Numbered from the stretch's first letter, positions 34,171-47,800 are shown. The stretch is DNA of 64,000 bases from Macrotis lagotis (GCF_037893015.1 NC_133660.1:281233067-281297066); one strand, 5' to 3'. Numbers and translations are program-made. The notes: generated by a model not told the origin, from the sequence alone.

Positions 34171-34178
34171 ATGTTGGT
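34166..34178 (-). promoter_or_regulatory. NDUFS8: YY1-type motif
   Basis: In NDUFS8 orientation reads CCAACATGGCGCC, matching the YY1 core AANATGGCG. Such sites commonly mark TATA-less start regions. Confidence 0.45.
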
Positions 34179-34247
34179 CCCGAGGAACCAATAAGCCAAG
34201 GCGCTGCCGGCCCTGAGGGGCGGGCGGCGCCGGGCGTGAGAGCGCGG

Positions 34248-34263
34248 TGACGTGACCTTCCGG
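34248..34263. promoter_or_regulatory. NDUFS8: CRE/E-box-like and ETS (GABP/NRF-2) motifs
   Basis: TGACGTGA at 34248-34255 is directly followed by CTTCCGG at 34257-34263, an ETS-family site of the GABP/NRF-2 kind used by respiratory-chain genes. Confidence 0.5.
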
Positions 34264-35355
34264 TGCCGCCGGGCCCGTCTGGCGCCTCCCCTGCGGGCCT
34301 CGGTTTAACTGAAAAGTAACGGGAAGGAGGCGTCGGGGGGCCCGGCTTGGGGCGGCCCCCACCAGGGGCGAAGAGCTGCCCGCTGGGGGGCTGGAGGGAC
34401 GCCCGGCCTCCCCTCCCCCGACCCGCGGCGAAAAGCGGGGGAGGGGGCCAGGAAGGACAGTGATCACGTGGGAGGGATGGGGGCACCGAGGCATTGTGGG
34501 CGCAGCTGAGACCCGCAGCCTCTGGAGAGCAGTGTGGAGCCGCGCCCGAGGGCGACGGAGACGGGCAGCCCCCGCCCCAGCGATGCCACTCCCGCCTCCA
34601 CCCCGGGGAGATGATGGAAAGGGGAAAACCTCACCTGCACGAAAATATTCCCAGCAGCCCTGTTTGTGGTGGCAGAGAATCGGAACCAAGTGAATGTCCC
34701 TCAGTTGGGGAATGGCTTAGCAAACTGTGGCCTATGTGTGTCCTGGAACACTAGAAACCAGGAGGGACGGGCATAGGGACGGGCATCCAGGGAAGCCTGG
34801 AGGAGCTGCATGAACTGATGCTGAGAGAGGAGCAGAACCGGGGCAACATTGTATCAACCTTAATGGCCTGGCAACATTGTGGCATCAGCGCCACCACCAG
34901 GGACGATTTGGGGGATCTGCCATGGAGAATGAAAGAACTGTGGCGTCTGAACAAAAACCAAGGACTAGAAAACAAACTGCTATCTTGTCTGTTCTTGCTA
35001 TCTCTTAGACTTCTTGTCTCTTCCTTAAGGACATGTTTTCTCTCTCATCACACTCAGTTTGGATCCATGTACAACAGGGAAACAAAGTAAAGACTGACAG
35101 ATTGCCTTCTGGGGGTGGGGTGGGGGACGGAAGTAAGATTGGGGAAAAATTGTAAAACTCAAAATATAATTAAAAAAAACCATAGGGGACACTGAGCCTA
35201 AGTCTCCCTCCCCCCAATGGCTGCACTTTGCTTCACTCTGTCCTCAGGCCCTGAGTGGAAAAGAGAGTCTCAAGGTCCCCAGGGGAGAGCTCCAACCAGA
35301 TGGCAGGCTTCCACCCCAACCCTCTCCATCCACTCCCACCTGAGCCCCCAGTTTC
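34264..35355. other. Spacer between NDUFS8 promoter and ALDH3B1 3' end
   Basis: The left 350 bases are the edge of the CpG island. The rest is largely one LINE-1 3' end, listed separately. No gene seen. Confidence 0.65.
34620..35180 (+). repeat. LINE-1 3' end, short-module subtype
   Basis: Starts in the 3' part of ORF2 (GCAGCCCTGTTTGTGGTGGC then TCAGTTGGGGAATGGCTTAG) and runs through the 3' module to TAATTAAAAAAAACC. 5'-truncated. Ends just downstream of the ALDH3B1 gene. Confidence 0.8.
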
Positions 35356-35376
35356 CCCATCCAGACACGGACAGGC

Positions 35377-35382
35377 TTTATT
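35377..35382 (-). terminator. ALDH3B1: Poly(A) signal AATAAA of ALDH3B1
   Basis: TTTATT on the plus strand, about 295 bases past the stop codon. An AGTAAA variant at 35503-35508 could give a shorter 3' UTR. Confidence 0.65.
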
Positions 35383-35674
35383 TCTTGTCCAGCATGTCCA
35401 GTGTCTGAGGAGTCAGATGGGGCACCTAAATGGTACTGGGCCCCGGGCTGGCTCGGAACCGCAGATCAACAATAAAGAACTGAATATGGTTCTCTACAAG
35501 GCCTTTACTTAGAACCAGGCAGCCCCAGGGAGCTCAGAGCCCTGGGCCCAGGTACAGAAAGACAGCCAGCTTGGGAGGCTGTGTCCCAGGCATCTTCTGC
35601 CTGCCCCCAAAAGTCCATCTCAGCTCCACCCCAGGGGGGCAGGAGCAGCAGAGCCCCGGTGTCCATCCCTGGGC

Positions 35675-35868
35675 TCAGAGGAGTGTGCACTGGCTCCTGC
35701 GGCTGATCTCCACTGTGGAGAGCAGCAGACCCAGGCTGCGCTGGGCATAAGGTGGGTACCGCAGAGAGTTCAGCTTCTCCAGGCCTGAGCTTCGCAGGAG
35801 GCAGGCACGCTGGTGCGAGAAAGTGTCAAAGCTAAACTTTCCATGGTACATGCCCATACCGCTGTTTC
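35675..35868 (-). CDS. ALDH3B1: ALDH3B1 last coding exon (residues 407-469, stop TGA)
   Basis: Encodes [20 protein letters not shown], then [20 protein letters not shown] and the tail [10 protein letters not shown]. Confidence 0.95.
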
Positions 35869-38800
35869 CTAGGAGACAAAGAAGTGATGGGTCAGGTGAC
35901 CCCCCCCAATCTGGAGGTGTGGAGGGAGGGGCAGCTTCCGTAAAACCCCTCAACCCTGGGGCATACAATTGAAAATGGATGGCTTGTATCAGACCTGTCT
36001 GAACTGATACAAAATAAAGTCGAGGACAACCAGACCATCACTGTGAAGCGACAGCCTCGCTGAGTGATCATCTACCATGAAAACCTTGGCTGATCAGAGA
36101 ATCAGGACAGTGATCGGAGACCATTCCCAGGGACCCATGACAGAAAATATGGTCTCCTCCAGAGAAAACTGAGGAGCTCCCACTTCCTGCTTTCTATCTT
36201 GCTTTTTTGGCTTTTCTTTTTGTGATCTGGCTAATAAGGAAATAGGTTTTGCAAGACTGCACCTGTATAATTGATGAAAAGTTTGCTAGTTGGGGAAGAG
36301 GGAGAGAACTTGTCATTCAGAATTTAAAAAGAATATTAAAAAATAATACATTCTTATGAAAACCTTGTGTCTTCGAGCTGAACTGTGAGTCCATAAGGGC
36401 AGGAATTGGGCAGGAATTGGGCCTTTCCTAACCTTCGTGTGTCTTCCAGGACTCAGAAGGGCAATTTGAGTCAATAAATATTAAAGGTTGTGTCAGTGTG
36501 CAAGGTGGTTAGACAGTGTGATACAGTGGGGAAGGCCTTGTAATCAGGAGGATCTGGGGTCAGGTACCACTTCTGTTCTAGTACAGATATTGTGGAGAGA
36601 ACAGGAAAGGACCCTGGGGAGAGGGCTGGGGCCCAAGACCTACCTACTCCTCCAAAGGGCAGGGTGGTCAGGGTCATGTGCATAAACCCATCATTCCCAC
36701 AGAAGCCCCCACTGCTGGTGTGCTCCAACATCTGGTGCACCACCTAGAAGAAAATCAGGAGGGCTCAGGAGATGCAATCCTATGGCCCCTCCACTGCATG
36801 AAAGATGCAGAGGTGTGCCAACCTGACCAGTCCCTGGGCTCTGACTCCAGGAGAGATACCCTGAAGATCTCGTTCTCAGCGAATCCCGCTTCGTTACTTC
36901 GGAGTGTGATTTGGAAGTGTTGAAGCAACAATACCCAGGCAAGGAGCCTGAAGTCAGATGCAACATCATGAGGACTTCTCTGAGAACCCCAGAACCTTCC
37001 CTCTCCTCCATAAGCTGCCAGGTTTTGCTGATTCCAGCCACCCCATGCCCTTGGTGTCCTTTTGCTTCTTTATGGCTCATCAGTTCTCAGAGACTTTCCA
37101 CATATTTACCCAAGGAACCTTCTTGCAACACTGTTCTAAGTATGCCACTATCCTGCACAAGTCCCTTCCGTGACTCCCTCTTCCCTTTAAGATAAAATGG
37201 TTTCATAGATTTGAAGATGAGGGGGCCTGTCAGAATTACCTAGTCCACCCTTTCCAAGAAGAGACTGACTAGTGAATCTGAGAGTTGGACCAGGGTTCCA
37301 GGGCTGTAAAGTCTGATGCATTTGTTAACAGAATTCTCCTCTATAATACTAGAGTAAACGGGGAACAGTGACTTAGAATCAGGAAGATCTGAATTCAAAT
37401 TTGACATCAGCTGCATTGTTTGTGTGACCTTGAGCACGTCTCATGCCCCAGTTTCCTCATTTGTAAAATGAGCAGGGAAAGGACATGGCCAACTACTCCA
37501 GGATCCCTCCCAAATGGGTCAGTGAGAGCTGGAAATAAGTGAGCAACAAGTACAGTATTGATCTGTCTTTTTTCTTTTTAGGTTTTTGCAAGGCAATGGG
37601 GTTAAGTGACTTGCCCAAGGTCACACAGCTAGGCAATTATTAAGTGTCTAAGACTGGATTTGAACCCAGGTCCTCCTGACTCCAGGGCAGGTGCTTTATC
37701 CACTATGCCACCTAGCCGCCCCTCGAGTACAGTACTGAGGATGAGAGTGGCTGGTCATCCGACCTGCTTGAAGAGCTTTGGCATTGGGTGTCTCCCCACA
37801 TTTCTAGACAGCCCATTTCTGCTCTGGGGCAGCTCACAGGGTTAGGATATTTTCTGAGATGCAGTTAATCTTCCTCTTTGCATTTCCTTCTCATTTCTCC
37901 TGGTTCTGCCCTCCGGGGCTGGGTGGAACAAGTCAATCCTCTCCCTCTTCTGCAGGACAGCTCTGCCTAGAGTTCTTTTTGTCGTGGTGGTCCAGTCATG
38001 TCTGTGACTTCATCATGGGTTTTCTTGGCCAAGATCTTGGAGTGGTTTTGCCATTTCCTTTTTCAGCTCCTTTAACAGATGAGGAAACAGAGGCAAATGG
38101 GGTGAAGTGACTAGCCAAGGATCACACAGATAAATTCCTGAGACCAGATTTGAACTCAGGAAGTTGGATCTTACTGACTTCTGCAGGCGCTCTGTGCACT
38201 GAGGTGCCTGACGACCACTGTTGTGGCTCCCGAGTCTTCCCTCCTTCCAATCTACAGCTCCTGTCTCTTCAGCTCTCCAAGCCTCTTAGTATTGCAGAGT
38301 TGCCCTATGACTTGTCCACCAACTTCTTCAAATGTAGTGGAGTCATGCCACCTTCATTGTTTGGGACCCTTGGAGACCTCTTGCCTTTCTGGCATGTCAC
38401 ACTATTGAGTCATAGTGACTGTGTGGTCCACGAAATTACCCCAGTCCTTTTTAGGCAACGTGATGCCTCCCTCCACACTAGTGAAATGGATTTAAAAACA
38501 AAACTGCATAGGCCTTCCTTCACATATAAAGCTTCATCTGATTCGATACCACCTGTCATTCTAATTTGTCAAGGTCATTTTTAAAAGCTGACTCTGTGGT
38601 CCAAAGTGCCAGTCATCCCTCCCAGCTTCTTGCCATCTGGAGATTTGATACGCATGCCATCTGTCTTTTTATCCAAGTCGTTAACAATGTTAACGGCAGG
38701 AGGCCAAGGACAGAGCCCTGTGGCACTCTGCTGGAGACCTCGCAAGCATACGCTGACCCAGTGATGATTACACTTGGAGTCTGGGCACTCACTGAGCTCT

Positions 38801-41800
38801 AAATGGACTGGGTAGTCAGTCATCTGGCCAGGTCACTGTTATGTCCAGGACATGGGCAACTTTGTCAAGGATTTTGCTAAAATCTCAGTCAAGTCTATCA
38901 GAAACATTCCCAAGGAACCCGGACAGAAGAGGAAATGAGCTTATGCTGGCATGACCCAGGCAGGCTCTGAATCATCCCTTCCCTCTGTAAATGTCCACAA
39001 ATCATCCTTTCCATGAGACATTCTAGAATTTTGCCAGAATCAAAGTCAGGGTCACCAGACTATTTTCCAGTCCTTGAAACAAGGACTCTAACTCTCCCTC
39101 AGAAAACCTGTGGGAAGCACCTTTGGAAGACATGATTGTGTTTGTGCAGAGGCTGCCAGGGTCATGAGCTCTATTGCTGCCCCCTTTCTTGGCTTGCTCT
39201 TCTTGCTCTGGTGAACTTGCAGTTGTGGTCGAACCTCTGTGGTGTGAGACGGCAAATCCCTGGGGACGGTTTTGTCATCCAAGCTCCTTTTCCAAAAGTT
39301 TTTTGATCCAATCCAGAATAACAGGTCATATGTCTGTGGGTGCCTTTCTCATGTAATAAGCCAGCAAAGAGATCCAGTCCCTCTCAACTCAAAACCTTAG
39401 CAAGGAATGAAATTTGCTCAGCAAAATAAATAAATAACTGCATCTTATCAGCCAGAGAGGAATTGTATCTAAGACAGACGCAGGGGAGCAGGATGTATGG
39501 GAGCTGAACAAAGGAATCTAGGGAGAGATGGGGAAATGTGCTAGAAGGAGACAGCTGGACAGGCTGGAGCATTAAATACAAGGCTGCTGTTAATGAAAAG
39601 CTTTCCAACTCCTTGGCTTTCTGGTGAAAACTACAGTATGCTACTTTGGAGAAGTAACTTTGGGCTAGACTTGGAAGCACAGTCTCGCCTGTGACTGCCC
39701 CCACCTGTGCTCCGATTCCATCCTCCTCCCTCACCCCATGGTCCCTTCCCCCCAAGCTTCATTGACCTTTGTAGCCCCAGCCCCACTCTAGACTCTACTG
39801 GGCCTTCTTTCTGGACTCCACCCTCTGGGCCCACTGCCTTCTCTATCCCTAGACCCACCATTTAGACCTCTCTTTCCCCTATTTTCTTGCCAGCACCATT
39901 CTCTTCCCTTACCTCAGAGTCATTGGAGAAGGTGTATAGGGCCAGGGGCTTCTCTCTCTTCCTGATGAAGGTAATGGCCTCATCGATGCTCTGCACATTT
40001 AGGATGGGTAAAATGGGCCCAAAGATCTCCTCCTGCATCACAGGGTCTGTCTCCTTCACATCCACCAGCACTGTGGGGGCTGCCTTGGACCACAGAGGAG
40101 ACCTTAGTCTGGGACTTTCAGAGGTACCCAGAGTAGAGGGAATGGGGATGATGGGGCATGAAAAAGTGATCAGAGGAGAGACTCGGGGTAAAGCAATGCA
40201 TTCCATACTATGGAGACACCAGGAGTGTGAGAGTCACAGGGTCCTAATGACACAGATATCAATCAACCTTGACTATATGGCTCCTGTGGAGCTAACAGCA
40301 TCAAGGACCCTAGCAAGGAGAGTGGGACCACTCACCAATGTAGCGTTCCTCCTCATCTGACTGGCCACCAATGGCTACTTGGCCACTGCCCAACAGGCCT
40401 CGGAGTCTTTGGAAATGTTTGTCATTGATGATGCGGCCCAGGTCTGGAGAACTCTGGGGATCCTTCCCATAGAACTGGGTCACTGCATTTTGGAGGGCGG
40501 GCAGCAGCTTCTCTTGCATCTGCTGGCTGCACAGGAGGTAGTCTGGGGCCACACATGTCTGTCCCGCGTTGAAGAAACGGAAAAAGGCCACACGGTTGGC
40601 CACGTTCTGGGGGTCACAGTTGTCATCCACATAACAGGGGTTCTTACCTCCCAGCTCCAGCGTGATGGGGGTCAGATACTGGGAGGCAGCAGCCATGATG
40701 ATCCGTCCTACAGAAGGGTTCCCTAAGGTCGCAGAAGAATAATAGACCATTAAGCACCTCTCCGCCTCCCTTCAGACCCAGGAATCTGGGGTTTTCATAG
40801 CATCTTAGGCTTTAGAGTTTCAGGGAAGCTGAGAGATCATTCGGTTTCACCCTTTCTAACCTATCTTCTACTGAGTTGCTCTGTTACAGACATGACTATC
40901 CCCTCCCCTGAAACTTCAGGGGCTCCCTATTACTTAGGATGAAATACATCCTAGGTCATTTATGGGTCAACCAGACCCATAAAGCTCTCCATCATCTACC
41001 TCTAACCTGCCTTTCTACTCATTTCTATTCTCCTCCATGCCTTCTTCCAGTTCAACTCTATAACTGGCATCTCCATCTCTGATCTCCAAACCTGGGCTTG
41101 TCAGAAGGCTCTCTCTTCTCTGTCCAGGCATCCCCCTCCTTTGGGACTTCTCTTTGGAGCCCCCTAGCTATTAGCCCTGTTTAGCTTCCTTTGTATTTGT
41201 TTGTGTGTATCCTATGCTCCCATCGTCCCCACTGTAAGCTCTCTGAAGGCGGGAGATCTCCATGGAGTTCAGAGAAGTTACAGGAGAAGCAGGATCTGAA
41301 GGAGTCATCTGAATTCACATCCAGGTCCTTACCACTAGAATCCCCAAGGGTGAGTCAATCTCTTTTCTCCAAGACCCTGGAGGAATCTTGGTCTGGGGGG
41401 GGGGGATCAAATCAGACCATTCCACACCTCTCAGAGGGGCCCCCTTTCCCCAGGGCTGTGCTGGATCAATGGTGCTAGCTGTGGGGAGGGAAGAGCCTGG
41501 AGACCCGGCCTTGGCCCTGACTCTGAGATGTTAGACAATCTCCTTTCCCCTCCAGGTCTCTACTTCCCTAGTTATAAGATGAAGGGGTGGATCAGAGGGT
41601 CTCCCACACCAGAGTTCTGTTCTGATCTGGTCAGCAAAACAAGACATGCCCATCATCTGTTCCCTTCTCTCTATTCCCATGAACTCCACAAGCATCCAGT
41701 CCTTACCTCTAGCCCGGGTCAGGACTGTGACCTCCTAACTAATCTCTCTTTTCCTGCTTCTTACTCTGGTCTACACCCCTGGTTCATCTCCTTCACCCCT

Positions 41801-44800
41801 CAGTCTTCTCCTTGCCCTATGATGGTCTGCCTCTGAGGCTCCCAAATGAAGAGCAGATTCCTTTGGGATCTTACTGGTGGTCTACACACGCTATGACACA
41901 TGGAGTTTGGTGATGGTGCATTTTTAACTGACCTCTCCAAACCACATATCCAACTGGGCCTTTACTGTAAAGCTGGACTCACCTGTGAAGAAGATGTAGT
42001 CAAATTTGTTCTCTAAGAGGCTGGAGGTCTCCTGGGGTCCTCCCAGAACCACAGAAAAGCAGTCCTAGGACACAGGAAAGGGGGTTCATCTGAGAAAGCC
42101 CCAGGTCCAGGGAGATCTGTCAAGACCCCCTACCCTGGCCTGGAAGGCCCCTCCTTCCTAAAGCCCTCAGCTGAATGTTCCCACCAGAAGTCAAACCTAG
42201 CCCCCACCCCTGAAATGACCTTGAAGCTACTTTTAGGCTCTCCTGGATTGACTTCTTGGGTTCACAATGGTTCCCTCATCAAATGAAGCCCCTTGGGAGT
42301 AGGAGCTATTAGATTTTTGCCTTTGTATCTCCTAGAACACCTGTCTCTCACATGGTAGCCATCTAATAAATGCACGGCACTTGAATGACAACTGGATTTT
42401 CCACCTGTCTTGGGATGGCTAAGGTGTCTCTTCAGGGCTTGGAGATGGAGAGGGTTAACTAGGGGTGTGTGTGTGTGTGTGTGTGTGTGTGTTGACTCAT
42501 AGCCTTGGAAAGCTGAATAAAGGAGAGTTGGGGTTGCAGACTGTGGAAATGAGGGAGCCAAGGCCTTGACTATCAGGTTGGGTTTAAGGGCACAGCCCTG
42601 TTGGCCTTCGGTGAGCAGTTTCATCATTTCTTCCTGGCTTCTTCCCACTGACTCCCCCCCGGCATTCCGAGTAAAACCCAAACCGAGCCCTCCAAGGGCC
42701 AAGGACTACGAAGACCCTGGCCTCATTCAGTCCCAATGTTGCCTCAACACCTGATACTGCCTACAGTCCTCCAGGGTCCTTGGAGAGGGATGCAGGAAGC
42801 TGAGGGACTTGGGTCTGATTATTTGGGGGGACACCTTAGACTGGCTGACCCCTACAAGGAAGGGGTGCCACCCACAAACCCAGTGACCCCAGTGAGGAGC
42901 TGAGTGGGCCCCCAGGTTAGGGCTCTGGCCAAGCCTCCTTCCAGCTCCTTTCCTGGAGTGGCTCATTCTGGGCTTAGAACCTGGAGCCTTTTCAATGCAT
43001 TGGCCAGTTTTGTGGCCTGCTCTTTTCTTTCTTCCTTATGAGAAGGTATGTCTGGGGGTGGGGGGGGTGGAGAGGGACAGAGAGGAAAGTGTAGGTGATA
43101 TAAAAAACAATACTAGTAAAATTTTTTCTGAGTGATTTGAGGACTCAGTTCATTAAACTGTGTTTCTGCGATTGCAGACTCAGGAGCTCCCTCCAACAAT
43201 AAAGATAGCAGCCCATTCTTACCCACTCTGCCTGGGGACTCTTGTCCAAGCCCTCCCATAAGTGGGTGGCACAGAGTCCACCCAAAGTGCTAGAGACCTT
43301 CCTCACTTTCTCTGGAGCCCTCTAGGCTCCCAAGGAAGTGCTCTATTTCCCCTTCATCCTTGCTCTTACCAAGTGAGCAGACCGTCCTCTGGTCACTGAA
43401 CTAAATGTTAGTTGGTTCTTGTCCTTAGTTATGGAAGAAGACCAAAATGACATCACCACATTTCAGACAAATTGCAGTGTGTCCGATTGTGGCTGATCAC
43501 CCCAGGAGGAGCTTGGAATGTATGGAGGCCACCACGGATCGGGCACAAATGGTCCATGGGAACACCTGGGGTGGGTACTCTGAACTGACGGATGTAATGA
43601 ATGTATATAAGCCATGAGTTTGCAGAGCCCAGCCCCTGGGAGCCCATGAGCTTGTAGAGCAGACTGGAGTGACATTCTGGGGCCCCACTGGGCCCCCCCC
43701 CCAGCTCCCCACAAAGCCCTAGAGGCAGAGCTGGAAAAGTTAGGTCAGAAGCCAGCTGGAACAAGTCACTCATTTTATACATGAGGTGACAAGTTCTAGA
43801 GAGTAGTGTTCCACAGGACCCAGAGGGAGGGAGGAGTGGGGCTGCAATTTGAACCCAGGACCCTGCAAAAATGGAAGGCACTGGAGGCCAGGGCAACCCT
43901 GGACCACCCATCTCACCTTGTCCAGGTAGCAGGGCAGCCGCTCACTAATGATCTTCTCCACACTCTTGCTCATTTCCGAAGGTTTTAACACCACACAGTT
44001 GCCTGGAGGGAGGGGAGGAAGAGGCAGGTTCAGCCATGGGGGGGCCCATCCAGAGGTCAATTTGTTAGAGAGGTACTCCAGGATCATGGGGCATGTCCCC
44101 CTCTTCTCAGGTTCCAGGACCCAGGACCATCAGCACAGCTTTGGCTGGCCTGGAGATCTAACCTGCTCATTCTCACAACTGAACTATAGAGGGCAGCCTT
44201 GTCTCTGAGTTCCATGGTCCTGCCCTAGCCTCTATAGACGATCCCCTCTCCCCCCACTGCCTCCCACCCCTAGGCTCCCCAGGTCTCTAGGAAAGGGAGG
44301 ATGCAGCAGGGGGAATAGGCATAGACAGACCTGGGAGGGCATGAATCAGAGGGGCAGAGGAAGGACAGGAAAGGAGGTGGGGAAAGGGATATGGAGTGCG
44401 GCCCAAAAGGCCTTGTCATTCAAGTATTTCAGAGATTTCTATTAGATCATATAACATAGAACTAAGCCTTAGAACCCCAAAGGGAGGTTGTTGGGGGGGG
44501 GCATTCCCAAGGTCATTTAAGCCCAGCTGCCACCTCAGATGAATGTGGAGGGAACTGAAAGCCAGGAAGGGAATCGGCGTCTTGACTGCTATTCCTGGGC
44601 CTTTGGTCTCTGTTGGGTTTGGGGGGACAGGACCAGTGATGTCACAACCTCAGTTGGCTTTTCCTTAAAATTTTTTTAGCCAAACCCTTCCCTCCTCCAC
44701 TCCTTCATGCCTCTCTGCTCCTCATTAATGGGCTTTAGAGACCCAGGGTAGACTTGTTCAGCCCCTCATGGAACAGGAGGAGGAAAAAACAAGCCCACAG

Positions 44801-47800
44801 CAGTCTTGTCCGAGGTCCTGAGGACATTAGGGCTCTCTTAGGACAAGAATTCTGGGTCCCCTCCCTCACAGTGGCTGCTTTCCTTGGCTACCCACTTCTC
44901 CTCCCTCTCCCTTCCCCACCTCTGCTCCCATCCCTTCTCCCTCCCTGCCATTTGGGGAGAAAACAAGTTCTGGCCCAAGCACAGAAGAGCCCAAGCCAAG
45001 TGAGGATTCTGGGGTAAAGGGCTAGACCCTCATTCCTTACCTGCTGCAATGGCCCCAACCAGAGGGACCAGAATGAGGTTCAGAGGGTAGTTCCAGGGGG
45101 AGATGATAAGGACCACACCATAGGGCTCCCTCCGTATAAAGACCTTGTCCAGTTGGGTGGCCTGACAACACAGGGATGAGTACCAGGGCCCCTGAGCCTA
45201 GAGCTCAGCTTGGGGTGGGGAAAGAAACCTCTCTCCCTGCCTCCTCCCAGCCCCCCCCCCCCCCCCCAGTGATCCCACCCTCCCTCCCAGTTAGCCCTGG
45301 CTCACCAGGTTTTTAGACACATGTTCATCCTTCATCCAACTGCGCAGGTTGTTCAGAGCCATATTGATTTCACTCTGGCAGATGCTGATTTCAGATATCT
45401 CAGACTCAAAGGGAGACTGGAGAAGGAGATGGTCCATGGGTTAGACCCAGGTCTTCCCCATGAAGCTCAGGAGCCCCCAAGCCAAAGGGGAGGAGGTACA
45501 ACAGGTCCCTAAATATCCTTGGCTGATGCTGCACTCTCACATTTTTGGGGCCTGTGCCAGTTAGGCATGGGTTCTACCCAGCTGGAAGGATCTAATTTAG
45601 ATCCCTGACTTTGGTCTTCTCCATAGGTTGCCTATGGTTCAAGGACCAGCCAGGCCAGTAGGGTTCAGAGTGGCCCCACCCAAGCTGGTCACTGTAGGAT
45701 CAATATTTTAGCCACTGCTACTTTCAGAAACTATTTGCTAAATCATACTGGGAAAACCCTCCAGCCAGAGGATTACAGCCCTCTGAAGCCTTGGATTGGT
45801 CACTCAATAAGGGTTAATAAAGTGTATATCTTTTTTTGTTTTTTTGTTTTTTTAGGTTTTTGCAAGGCAATGGGGTTAAGTGGCTTGTCCAAGGCCCCAC
45901 AGCTAGGTCATTAAGTGTCTGAGGCGGAATTTGAACTCAGGTCCTCCTGACTCCAGGGCCGGTGCTCTATCCACTGCGCCACCTAGCTGCCCCTAAAGTG
46001 TATATCTTTTGCCAGTCTCTGTGCCAAGCCTTGGAGATACAAAGAAAGGTAGAAACAGAGGAAGCCCATGGGGAGAAATGTCAATAATGGGGCACACAAG
46101 ATGGGTAGAGAATCAATGGAAAGCAGGCCAAGACCCTAGAAAGACACAAGGCAGGCACAAGGGGTGGGGGGCAAGGGAAAGGAAACAGAGAAGGCCTGTA
46201 CAAGGCGGGAGGTGAGTGGAATCTGGAAGAAAGTCAGAGGAGCCGGGAAGCTAGGGTGAAGGCTCAGTCTTAGGGGGACAGCTCATGCCCCAATTTGGAA
46301 GGAGCACAGCTTTCTGCATATGGCTTCAAATGAATTTACACTTGAAAGGCTTCCTTTTAGGAATAGGGAGCCATCAATGACTTTTGAGAAGGGAAGTGGC
46401 ACAGTCAATCTATACCTCTCAAAAAATGATAACAGCTGAGTGGAGGAAGGTTCTGGGAGCCCAGGGCTCAGTCAGGAAAGGAATAGTGTGTGGGGCCTGA
46501 ACCAGGTGAATGGGAAGGTGGGGATGACTAGGGGAGATGCTATAAAGGTTGGATTAGCAAGTCTTGGTGACTGACTGGTTATGGGAGCTGAGGAAGGGAG
46601 AGGCCATGGTCAAGGGTAATTCAAAGGTCATGGACCTGGGTGTGTGGAAGGATGATCATGTGCTTTAAAGAAAAAGAGGAGCTGGAGAGGTGGGTTAAGA
46701 GGAAAAGCACAAAGAGAACTATTTTTGTGATGTCACATTTGAGATGCTCATGAAATGTCCAGGGCAGCTGCCCAGAAGGGAACAAAGTTTAGGGAGAGAC
46801 TAGTACTAAGGGTGTTCATCTGAGAAGCTTATGGGTAGAGATGCAAATGGATCCCATGAACCCTCAGTCACCAAAGGAAATGAGTATGAAGAGGTGGGAC
46901 CAAGCCTTAGCAAACACCCACAGTGAGAATGAGGGGGATGGATGATGAATCAGCAAAGGAGACTGAGATGGAGGGGTCAGATAGGCAGGAGGAAAATCAG
47001 GACTATCATGGGAAGTCAAAGAAGGAGAGAATAGCCAAGAAGAAGGTCGGGGGCGGCTAGGTGGTGCAGTGAATAGAGCTCTGGCCCTGGAGTCAGGAGT
47101 ACCTGAATTCAAATCCAGCCTCAGACACTTAATAATCACCTAGATGTGTGGCCTTGGGCAAGTCACTTAACCCCATTGCCTTGCAAAAAAACTTAAAAAA
47201 AAGAGCTGGAGGCTGAGAAAAGTCCATCAGCTGTAGCATTTAAGAAATGATTGATCATCATTTGCCTTGCAAAAAAAAACTAAAAAAAAAAAGAAATGAT
47301 TGATCCATTTAGGGAGAAAATTTCAGCTGAGTAGTAGGGTTAGATGGCTAATTTGTTTTTAAAATAAATGTTAATTGATATCTTTTGGCTTTATATAAAC
47401 TATATTTCCCAATGTCTACCTCTCAGAGAGCCTTGCCATTATGGCAAAGAATAAAAATAAGGGGAAAATTCAGCAAAACTAACCAACACATCAAAAGATG
47501 ATGTCAACACATCATTACATACAATAGTCTCCCACCTCTACAAGGAAGGATGGAAGGAAGGGAGGAAGGAAGAGAGGGAGGAAGAGAGGGAGGGAGGAAG
47601 GGAGGGAGGGAGGGAGGAAAGAAGAAAGAAAGAAGAGAGGAAAGAAAGAAAAAAGGAAAATGTGAAGGAAGGACGATATCTTTATAACCTAACTGTAAGG
47701 AGTATATTCAAAGTGGATGAGCAGCGACGAAGTTAAGGTAGAGATTGCTGACTACTCTCTAAGCACTTAGCCCTGAAAGAGAGGAAGATGATCCCATGAG

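Larger units (their letters stand above)
36744..39912. other. ALDH3B1 intron between coding exons 7 and 8, 3.2 kb
   Basis: Three SINEs between 37.36 and 38.2 kb, then a CR1/L3-like LINE fragment (38.2-39.07 kb). The stretches 36.75-37.35 and 39.1-39.9 kb show nothing recognisable. Confidence 0.65.
42065..43916. other. ALDH3B1 intron between coding exons 4 and 5, 1.9 kb
   Basis: An L2/MIR-like tail at about 42160-42390, a TG microsatellite near 42.48 kb, and about 1.4 kb with no recognised feature. Confidence 0.6.
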
